From Agelas oroides (lineage: Eukaryota > Porifera > Demospongiae > Agelasida > Agelasidae), in contig OX422183.1 in assembly GCA_949130485.1 (NCBI GenBank), positions 23,295,702-23,359,701 of the forward strand: 64,000 nt of DNA. The letters run 5' to 3'. How positions within the stretch are numbered: position 1 is the first letter of the stretch; every line of letters starts with the position of its first letter. The notes beneath the pieces were generated by a model, which worked only from the letters and a program-made list of their open reading frames with translations, made no database searches and was not told where the DNA came from. This document shows positions 1 to 10,900 of this stretch, piece by piece. The position numbers and the translations under genes are program-made.

Positions 1-587
1 AACCATTCATCCCTAGGGGCCAATCACTCCCAGTAATTCAACCCTAGGGATCAATGGCTCCCAGTCAATCTAAAAATGATTCCCAGTGGATCAATGAACC
101 CTAGTATACCCCTTGGATAATTTTATGAAAACAGAAATACTTGAAGTACAACAATTAAAATTAGTTACCTGTGTGTGAAGTAAGCAGAACAGTTCTCTAT
201 TTGCATAATGACATGCAGATTTTGCAGTTTTACATACTTAAATACAACCAACAGTGACAATGGGTGCACTTAGAACAGGCAGTTGTTGACATGCACAGGA
301 AACATACATAAATAAGTGCTTCACAGTTTCTGCATGGTTACTTTACCTATGGAAAGCAGAAAGCTGCCTAGAATTGTAGTTAATACTTCTTCGCAAATTT
401 ACCTTCTCGCCCTTTGTAATTGCATGGCCATAGCTTGCGTATTTCATAGCCTCAGCATTGATGGCTGCCCCTGACAACAAGTGTAAATCTTACAGAACAT
501 AATGCTGTGACAACCAGTTAACCAAATGACATGCAGTACAATGTATGTAGACATTCGTGGGGAGTCACTCTGTTCCCTGGGAAGTCG

Positions 588-618
<31 letters not shown>
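588..618. repeat. C31 homopolymer tract
   Basis: Thirty-one consecutive C residues. The paralogous site near 34081 reads only ACCCCCACTCAACCCC, so the tract expanded after duplication. The minus strand is a G31 run that could form G-quadruplex structure. Its length may also be unreliable in an assembly. Confidence 0.9.
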
Positions 619-620
<2 letters not shown>

Positions 621-2098
621 AACCCCCTTACAAACCAATGACTGGGGAGTCATTCATCCAAAGGAATCACTCAACCCTTTGACACCGGTTACACATTTAA
701 CAACTCTGCCCAAAAGTCAAAGGTCGTGCCTCTGCGAGACTATTCAAATCAGAGAAGCATGTGCAGAGCGTGAATGAAACAGGTGACAAGACAGACAGTC
801 AAAGACAGAAAAAAGCCACAACACAAAATTCAACTCAGAGTGAGTAAATTGTAAGATCCATATTTCTAATTCCCTGTACAACACCACTAAAGGTAAGTGA
901 AGTGAGAATCAGGTTGTTGATGAAGTTGTGACCATCAAAAAAAAACAAAGAAATAAGTACATCAGTCAGCAGAATCTAAACAGAACGAATGAAGGAGGAG
1001 CTATACTTTATGTGTATGTATACTACCATAATACACATATACTCTAGCAGAGCAGATATATCAAATAACAATAGGATTTCAACTCTAATGAAGTTACAAC
1101 TGTACACTAAACATGTACACTTAACAAAATCTTATCTTTATGTGCACATCTGGATCTTTATGTGCAATAGGGCTGCATGTGCTTTTGAATGAACGTCATT
1201 AATTTTTTGCTGCAGTAAGGATATACAAACATTGAAATTTCAGTGCTCATCATCGTGCAACTTAACAAAAAGTGTGCCATATCTAGGGTTCAAATAAGTT
1301 TAAACAGTGGATTTACACAAATCAAGACGCTAAAATACTTAGGAAGAGCAAGCATTAGAAAAATATACTGCCTGCTTTCTTATCTCCAATTTCTTCCTTT
1401 CTCACTACTTCCTTCTGGATTTCAGAGGGTAACTTCAGATCAATGGTGAGTTTAACACAACACACAATGGAAACTGACCAAATGCTTAGAGAAGCAAGCT
1501 CACGTTATTGCCTGACTAATTTTTGTTATTGAGTTTTGATACGTTATGTACTCACACGAACATGATTTGGGCTACATATCACATGGCTGCAGCAAGTGGT
1601 CTGGCAGGTTGGGTTTTGGCGCGGCCACATTTTCTCAGACCAAGCCATGTCCCAGCTTGCAAATAGCTGATCTGTACAAACTGATTCCTAGCAGAATTGT
1701 ATATCTTCATGATCACTAAACAATTGGAATCTAAGCATGCAGCAACTAGAATAATTATGCTGTTTTTTAAAGATTCTGATGACTGTTGTACTAATTTTTC
1801 TTGTGGCCACAACACTCTTACAAAAAAGCTTGTCTGTCACCATACTTTTACATACACCCTGCATGGTAGTACAGATGTTTCAAAATCTTATGATACATAC
1901 ACAATAAGACATCACCACTATTGAAGTACAACAATACACATAGGTACATACACATCTGAATGTGCAATAGGGCTGCATATGCCAGTGATGAAGATCATCT
2001 TATTGCTGCAATAAGAAGTGAGTTGATACAGGCATTACACTTTCAGCACTATCATCATGCAATCTATATATTTAACAAGAACTGTGCCATATTAAAAA

Positions 2099-2143
2099 AT
2101 ATCAACTCATTTCTTATTGCTGCAATAAGAAATGAGTTGATAT
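2099..2143. repeat. Perfect 22 bp hairpin with 1-base loop
   Basis: Bases 2099-2120 and 2122-2143 are exact reverse complements around a single T at 2121. The right arm belongs to a sequence also found near 2004 and 35272 (CTTATTGCTGCAATAAG core). The left arm therefore looks like a short inverted copy of resident sequence. Confidence 0.9.
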
Positions 2144-2158
2144 GGGCATACAGGCATT

Positions 2159-2779
2159 TAGCCTCGTACCCAGGCTCTCGGTGGGCGGGGGAAAAAGAGA
2201 GCCTGGTTTCCACTGTTTGCGCATGCGCTTAATTTCCCAGAAATCTTGGGAAATCGGAAACTATCGTGTTATATCCGTAAAACCGTGACCACATAACGTA
2301 TACTTACCGCTACATCGTCCGCAAAATTTCTGACCAACGATGGAAGTCTTTCGGTTGTTCGTTCTTCTTCGCCCTCCAGCTCCCTCCGACGGCTCGTTAC
2401 TTCTGATATGAGTCTCAAAGAAGTACAAGTAGCTTCCAGTTTGGACGTTTGCTAGGGGAAAGACGTGTTTATACGACTACTGCCTGGTAAGTCTGTGTGA
2501 TACGAAGTGTTGCAGTTTGTCATAGACTGTTAGTTAGCAACAACTTATAGCGAGTCAGGGCGGTGTAGCGCTAGCTGTATGTAGTTGTTTCGCTCTTCGC
2601 TGCACGCTACTATACTAGTATACTTGCTAAATTTCACACTATAAATCACGTGGATATGTATTACGCGTTCCCCTAGCTCCCACTATTGCCTGAACACGTG
2701 CTCAGCAGGGGATAATTACGCGCATGCGCGAATAGTGGATACCAGGCTCCCGCCTATCAAGAGCCTGGGTACGAGGCTA
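2159..2779. mobile_element. Mutator-like MITE with 9 bp target duplication
   Basis: The ends are inverted repeats: TAGCCTCGTACCCAGGCTC on the left and its complement ending GGGTACGAGGCTA on the right. The direct repeat ACAGGCATT flanks the element at 2150-2158 and 2780-2788. The paralogous locus near 35307 holds one uninterrupted copy, GGCATACAGGCATTATAC, which is the empty site. A 9 bp duplication is typical of Mutator-type elements. The 621 bp interior has no long reading frame, so it is non-autonomous. Confidence 0.85.
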
Positions 2780-3658
2780 ACAGGCATTATACTTTTAGTA
2801 CCCTCATCATGCAATCTATATATCTAACAAGAACTGTGCCATATATTAAACCAGTTTAAATAATTTCACACTGTAAATCACAAAAATGCTAAAAAGGCTC
2901 CGGAAAGCAAACAAGGTTTTTGTGGATTTCATTAGCATGGTATCCTATAAGCATCTCACCCTTTCTTCCATGATTATTGAATTTCTAGATCCCATTTACA
3001 TGTAACTGATCTATTGGAGTTCAACAATGCATCTGCAGTTGATGATCAGTAAAGTTCTTTGTCACTTGCATAACAACCGGCCTGTAAATGCTTACACAAG
3101 ACACTGGCAAAATATGCCAACAATAAGGCCCCAATTCGTTGATTTTTAGTTTCTCATCAGGTGCTTCCTCTGCACACAATGCGGGCGGGCGGGTATTACC
3201 ATTATGTATTTAGCAATAGCCAGCAGATATTTCTCACGGCAGAACCCAACAAACATGATGCCAGGAGGATCAGCGCTCATCATACGCCATTGTAGAAGGG
3301 TTCTTTTGGATGCTGTGCAGTATAAAAAACATCTTTGTCAGCGTTACGTTCATCGCTACGCTTATCCGGTTAGTTACTACGTCGCTAGTATACGAAATTA
3401 TGGCGATAAATTCTATCGTGCGGGCGGCTGATGAGAAGCTAATAATCAACGAATTGGGCCTAAAATAGGTTGTTGCTAATTACAAACGATGATTGTGATG
3501 CTGCACGAACTGTAGACTAAAGGCCATCGCACAGATCCAAAGACTCCAGGCCATCTGCATAAATGTAAACAATCGCTTTGTTTATTTTTAGGACGTGGCT
3601 CGGGACATCAGAAACAAAATCAAAACAAACACTCCCTTTAAAAATTCCAAGTTAGCTA

Positions 3659-4772
3659 GAGTAAGCGATCGGTACTCGGACACCACCATTAATCGGACGC
3701 TCGTACACGGAGAAATAAGCGACACAGATAATCGGTTATACCACGGAAACGAAGGCTGAGTCCACTGAATCTGACAATCGCAAGATGGAGCTCAAGCGTC
3801 AATTCTGGCTTGTACTAGAAGCGACTTATCGTAACAGTCCGAAACATTCGATAATCGGCTACGAATCATGTATTTTCGGACGTCGTTTCCTGTTCCTTCT
3901 CTGAAGTATCTTTCGGCAAGATTTTTGCACCATCGGGGAGCTACAAGACCCTGCTGCTGCACACCTGATATTTGTCACCATAGCTGCCTTGGGTACTGAA
4001 GGGTATCGCTGAAATGTTGAGGAGGTCGCTCCCTCAATGATCGGACAGTAAATTTTCGTAGTTTTTCGCTGTGGACACCCCAAACTACACATTTGACCTG
4101 CGATTTTGATTTCATTGGAATGTGCATGTCCTCGCTACAAGTCTCGTTTTTTTATAGGTTGCATGGTTCTCGAGATACAATTGTTCTTGATTCATGCATT
4201 TCAGAAAGTGGTAGCACCGTGTTTCCGTCAACTAGGCCCGCATAAAAGCAGGAAAAACAGCTGTAGCTCAATAACCACGCGACGTATAAAAACAAGACTT
4301 GTACCGTTACGTTGGCGAGGACCTGTACATTCCAGTGATACCGGTATCGTAAGCCTAATGTGTAGCTTGGGGTGTCCACAGCGAAAAAGTACGAAGTGTA
4401 CTGTCCGATCATTGAGGGAGCAACCCCTTAACATTTCTCTGACACCCTTCAGCACCCAAGGCAGCTATGTTAACAAATATCAGGCGTGCACCAGCAGGGT
4501 CTTGTAGCTCCCCGATAGTGCAAAAATCTTGCCGAAAGATACTTCAGAGAAGGAACAGGAAACGACGTCCGAAAATACACGAATATACTACGGACTGTTA
4601 CGATAAGTCGCTTCTAGTGCAAGCCGGAATTGACGCTTGAGCTCAATTTTAAGTTACCAGATTTGGTGGACCCAGCCTTCGTTTCCGTGGTATAACCGAA
4701 TATCTGCGTGGCTTGTTTCTCCGTGTACGAGTGTCCGATTATTGGTGGTGTCCGAGTACCGATCGCTTACTC
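3659..4772. mobile_element. Foldback element with ~400 bp inverted arms
   Basis: The left arm (3659 to about 4095) is repeated in reverse at about 4360-4772. The ends are GAGTAAGCGATCGG and its complement, flanked by TA at 3657-3658 and 4773-4774. The paralogous site near 38715 (TTAGCTAGCAACTACAG) lacks the element and has one TA, so the target duplication is TA, or CTAG if the ends are drawn four bases differently. TA would fit Tc1/mariner-type insertion. The open frames in the arms are shadows of the inverted repeat. Confidence 0.8.
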
Positions 4773-4960
4773 TAGCAACTACAGTTATACATATAGCTAC
4801 CAATCCTGGATCAACGTTCTATAGCAGCAAAAGTACCGTAGTTCAGCATCGGGACGCAGTCCTAGAATAGGGAGGTGGAGCTCCTCTCCAGGCGAACCGT
4901 CTGCAGATATCAAGGTCAAAGGTCAACTTACCATTCGCCGTTCGCTGTACCCTCACTATA

Positions 4961-7900
4961 ATGACTCAGCAGAAGATCAGCTGCCTTGCAGCAGTGCTGT
5001 GCATTGCGTTTGTGCCAAGAGGAACCAATGGGTGTACAGGTGAACCAATGTGCACGCTTTTGCTAGGATTTCTGATTATAAATGGTTATAGTGTTAAATG
5101 CTAATAGCATTATCTAAACGCGTATCTGTTCACTAATATCTTAGGTCAGATCAGATTGACTAGCAGTATCTCAGGAAGAAATGCTTGTCCCTCGGAGGAA
5201 GTCACCTTCACATGCATTGCTCAAGGAATTGTTCTTTTCTGGGGAAATGAAGAAATTGGGGAGAAGACCATGCACTACACAAGTTCCCCCTCCAGGGGAG
5301 AATTCAGAGCAGAAATTGTGAGCTATGACAGAAACCAAAGTTGCTTGGTTTCCTCTCTGAGCTTTCGTGCAACTGCCTCACGTAATGGAACCACAGTTAC
5401 ATGCACAAATAGAGACAGAAGTTCCAATCAATCACTTTCCCTGCACATTATATCAAGTGAGTCTCTTAGACACTTTACAGTTTTAGATAAGTCGTAAGTA
5501 CTTAGTAATAAATATATGTGTTTGAAAGTATCATGTGTTGCATGTATAGGCAATAGCTTTTTCTGGACATTTTTTGCAAAGCCTTTTCCAACAAATAGTG
5601 TAATGAAAGTTCAAGTATACTGGCTACATGCATTGATATATAGTTGTGTGGGGTTCAGATGTAGGTGGTAGCAACACATAGTGAATAAGATGATATTGTT
5701 GTATGTACATATCACATGCGAACTCACATTCTAAAATAATTCTAGACTCACTCTTGAATTTTGCATTACTTATGTTGAGCATATCAAACATGTATATATG
5801 GTCAGAGAAGTTACAGAATGCAACCTCAGATTACCTTTACACTGTAGATTACCTATACAAGTCCAGAGTGGTTACCCTGGTTGCATGGTTTACTTGGTAC
5901 AAGTGGCCAATTGTATAAGACAACCAGTTTCCTTGTTGTTTCCTCCTCTTTTCCTTCATTCTGAAATAATGAAAAGAGGAGGAAACAACAAGGAAACTAC
6001 CACTCTACTTGTTGTATACAATTAGCCTAAGAACCCATGCAACCAGGGTAATCTGAGGTTGCATTCTGTAACTTCTCTGACCAACAAACAATTGGTTATT
6101 ACAGTGATATAAATTTAGTTGACAGTTCTGATGAACATGCCCCAGAATGGGGGTAAACCTCTGGTCAGGACAAGCTAACTTTTTAACAACTTTCCTCCCT
6201 GTATGCAAGAAACCTTCCCCACCTCCCCACCTGTGTACGGCCTGAAATTAGTGCTCCAAAGATGAAGCAAATTTCCCACTAGCTGCCTAATTGTCAACTT
6301 TTTGTACTGCTTTGTTTAATTAGAGAATCCTAGTCTCATAGTTCTGATCAACAGTTGATGATGCTTAGGTGCTAAATAGATTGTGGACCATTCTGATGTG
6401 CTGTATATATGACTTATTACTTGTAAATTCTCCACCAGATATTGTTGTAGAAAACTTCACAGTAGTTCCTGACTCATTCTCATCTGTTCTACTGGAGTGG
6501 AAGGTTACCCCAACAGATGGACACCACTGCATCAGAAACTACAACATTCAGATTGTTGGCCAAAATGGATCACAGTGGGAAGAACAAATCCCTGGAGGGA
6601 ACCACTCATTTCATTTTACTAGATTGCAATTGGTACCTTCACAGAAAAAAAAAAGTGTGCTAATCTGACACATAAAGTGTGTCAAAAGTGATGTCTCCAG
6701 TTTTGACACACCTACACGCATGTCAAATTGTTAGGTGTGTCAAAACTACACATGTGCTAACTGGACAGTGTGCCAAATTAGTAGTGTGCTATTCAGCAAG
6801 TGTGCTAAATAACAAGTGTGTTATTCTACCAATGTGTCAAAATTGGTGTGCAAAATTAGCAGTGTGTCAACTGACATGCAGCTGACCCCTCACTTAGTGG
6901 GTGGAGCTTTTACATGGAATTTCCAGTGAAACACTCTTGACTGTAAGCAAAATATAATTGTGACATACACTGAGTTGAAAACATGAATATACTAAAACAA
7001 GCAAACAATAGTTATGCTATAACTTACGTTACAGCATTTTATACAAATATGTATGTGATTGAAGTACTACATTGTATAAAAATGTGTCAATATACTCTAT
7101 ACATACAAAAATGGCATTCAACTATGCATATAATATACATTTTATGTACCTATCAATCAGTTAGTTGAGTTCAATTGTTAACATCCATCTGTGAAAGAAT
7201 AGCACATGCAATAATTATTCATATACTAATCAGGTCATGCGATGGAGGAACTGCAATCATTCTATTATTCCATTATACAAGTCATGTGGGGCATCTTGGA
7301 GGACAAAACAGTAGTGATTATCATACTAGCGCATTGAACTTCCCGCCCTAGCAATGCTCCTACCAGTAGCATTCATTTCTCACAGAGGTGTGTTAAATGT
7401 CTTCACTAACCCTTTGCATAGTCTAAAGTTGAAGTTAAACGCCCGAAACAGGTCTGTAGAAATGTAATTTTTGTATAATTGCTTTCCTTCAATTGCCTTC
7501 CAACATGGCAGCATGTGTACTGAAAATATTTCGAAAGTGTGGCAGCTATCATTTCAAATGCAATTCCTCTACCGGGGTATGTGAAGAAATTACACAGTCA
7601 GCATCTCAGAAAGGCTCATCTTGTTTGTTGTTATTCATGCATACATGGAAATCCCTGAACGTAATCACCAGGGATAAGGCTAGATGTATTAAACATTGTA
7701 ACCACTCACTTGGCTATGAGCCTCTTCAAGCAGCTGGGGCCTCTGTAGTCAGTTGGTGTAGTGAGGAGAAGTAAACAGGCCTGGAAGGTATAGTGGAAGA
7801 TGGTCATGATACAAACTAGGTTTGCAAATTTAAGAGTACAAAAATGCAAACACTGGACAATTCCCAACCAGAAGAGTCATCCACTCAGCAGGTACATTTC

Positions 7901-10900
7901 AGAAAATACAAGGCCTTGTGTACAACTTATGTTCTCCGCACCTTATTAAGAAATGTACTATGGCTCCCCCCACCCCCAATCCAGTGCAGAACAAATTAAG
8001 GAGGAAGACCTAAATGCAAATTCAGACAACTGCAGTTGTAATAAGTATATAGTACAAGCTTACTTACCAGCAGTTTAAACCACTTGCAGGGCAGCGTGGA
8101 GATTGAACCTTGTGGCCTGGGTACTTCTGAACAATGAGGCATTAATAGCCTGGAGACAAAGGTCCTGTGTATGGATATACAAGTGATGTGAATTAATCAT
8201 CTGGGGCTTTTAAATAAAAGCTTTTGTTCTCCCTATCTCATACCTTTCCTCTCTGTGCATATACAGCCTCCAGAACCTCCCTTCAGAACATGTCTTTGGG
8301 AAGGCCGCAGACTCACTCTGTGTACCTATCACCACCACGATCTCTCAGACAAGATCAGTATAGAGGAAGACTAACTGGTCTAGCTAGTCTGGTAGTTGGT
8401 GGAAGGATGAGAAGGGAACAAGCAGGGAGGTATAAGGTAGAAAGAAAGAAATGACACATTCAACAATATTTCTTTAGCGACTTTACTACTGCAGTACAAC
8501 TCTATATGCTATATGTTTCCTTACGCGGAAATAGCTACTTTAGCTATTTTATATGTAGTAAAAAAAAAAGTACATTTATAAATTCATTGACTTTCAGCCA
8601 CTTCTTACCACGGTGGTGTGAAGTCTCAGCGATGTAACCGCTCCGCACTCCTTGTCACCGAAAGACATCGCTCCCGTGGGACATCGAACATGTAAGCCCT
8701 CTCCTCCACTAAGCTCAGGTACCATTTTGTTGCTGGCGGAATTTTCACGAACGGATCATATCAAAGAAGACGAACTTGAAGTGTACGATCGAAGTGAGAA
8801 AATGCGAAATGGCGCGTGCCATGTTGCGCACGCGTACAAGGACTGAGCCACGCCCCTGTCATTATTAGCCCCACCCTGTTTGCGAGGCTGGGTCCTGTAC
8901 TTCTAAGTATAAGTTTCTGTAACAAAACAGACTCTACATACATGCTACTACCTAACTGTCATGCTGGTTGTTCTCTCCAGACTAAAGCTACAGGAGTTGG
9001 AAAAGTTATTGCATGATCATGTATGTTCATATATGTAATATGAATCAGGCCTGAAACAGCTAATACTAGACCAAACTATACAAAATGGGTATCAAACAGT
9101 TCCATTTGATGTGTACCTTCATAATCTGATGTTTGTTTTCATTTTGGTATGAGTGGTTCAAAAACAGTCTAGGTACAGTTGTGATTTTACCACTTGTACA
9201 TATCGGTTAGTTGTAACTAACAATTTCAGGCCCGAAACAGACAATACTTGACCAAGCCAGACAAAATGGGTATTAAACAGTTCCATTTGGTGTGTACATT
9301 CATAATCTGGTGTTTGTTTTCATTTTCGAGTAAGTGTTCTGAAAATTGTGTGGGTACGGTTGTGGTTTTACCAACGTATCGGTTACTTGTAACTAACAAT
9401 TTCAGGCCCGAAACAGCTAATACTTGACTAAACTATACAAAATGGGTATCAAACAGTTCCATTTGATGTGTACATTCATAATCTGATGTTTGTTTTCATT
9501 TTGGTATGAGTAGTTCAAAAAGAGTCTAGGTACGGTTGTGATTTTACCACTTGTACGTATCGCTTACTTGTAACTAACAATTTCAGGCCCGAAACAGCTA
9601 ATACTTGACCAAACTATACCAAACGGGTATCAAACAGTTCCATTTGATGTGTACATTCATAATCTGATGTTTGTTTTCATTGTGGAGTAAGTGTTCTGAA
9701 AATTGTCTGGGTGCGGTTGTGGTTTTACCACTTGTACATATCTGTTACTTGTAACTAACAATATCATCCATGAAACAGCTAATACTTGACCAAACTATAC
9801 AAAATGGGTATCAAACAGTTCCATTTGATGTGTACATTCATAATCTGATGTTTGTTTTCATTTTGGAGTAAGTGTTCTGAAAATTGTCTGGGTGCGGTTG
9901 TGGTTTTACCACTTGTACATATCTGTTACTTGTAACTAACAATATCATCCATGAAACAGACAACACTTGACCAAACCAGACAAAATGGGTATCAAACAGT
10001 TCCATTTGGTGTGTACATTCATAATCTGATGTTTGTTTTCATTTTGGAGTAAGTGTTCTGAAAATTGTGTGGGTACGGTTGTGGTTTTACCAACGTATCG
10101 GTTACTTGTAACTAACAATTTCAGGCCCAAAACAACTAATACTTGATCAAACTATACAAAATGGGTATCAAACAGTTCCATTTGATGTGTACATTCATAA
10201 TCTGATGTTTGTTTTCATTTTGGTATGAGTGGTTCAAAAAGAGTCTAGGTACGGTTGTGATTTTACAACTTGTACATATCGGTTACTTGTAACTAACAAT
10301 TTCAGGTCCGAAACAGCTAATACTTGACCAAACTATACAAAATGGGTACCAAACACTTCCATTTGGTTTGTACATTCATAATCTGATATTTGTTTTCATT
10401 TTGGAGTAAGTGTTCTGAAAATTGTCTGGATGCGGTTGTAGTTTTACCAACGTATCGGTTACTTGTAACTAACAATTTCAGGCCCGAAACAGCTAATACT
10501 TGACTAAACTATACAAAATGGGTATCAAACAGTTCCATTTGATGTGTACATTCATAATCTGATGTTTGTTTTCATTTTGGTATGAGTAGTTCAAAAAGAG
10601 TCTAGGTACGGTTGTGATTTTACCACTTGTACGTATCGCTTACTTGTAACTAACAATTTCAGGCCCGAAACAGCTAATACTTGACCAAACTATACCAAAC
10701 GGATATCAAACAGTTCCATTTGATGTGTACATTCATAATCTGATGTTTGTTTTCATTTTGGAGTAAGTGTTCTGAAAATTGTCTGGGTGCGGTTGTGGTT
10801 TTACCACTTGTACATATCTGTTACTTGTAACTAACAATATCATCCATGAAACAGACAACACTTGACCAAACCAGACAAAATGGGTATCAAACAGTTCCAT

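Larger units (their letters stand above)
1..2967. repeat. Segmental duplication, copy 1, first part
   Basis: This stretch matches 33367-35478 almost throughout, from the CATCCCTAGGG motifs at the left edge to the sequence CATCTCACCCTTTCTT at the right edge. Copy 1 carries a 621 bp insertion (2159-2779), a 31-base C tract (588-618) and an extra hairpin that copy 2 lacks. No coding sequence is recognised. In copy 2 this sequence lies just downstream of the minus-strand receptor D, so here it is the 3' flank of a receptor gene that is missing. Confidence 0.85.

Noticed and set aside
526-777. Proline-run frame across the C31 tract
   Set aside because: It exists only because of the homopolymer; copy 2 has no equivalent frame.
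7493-7774. 93-codon frame kept in both CACTA-like copies
   Set aside because: The two copies are nearly identical throughout this arm, so an open frame says little; no family recognised and no start context.
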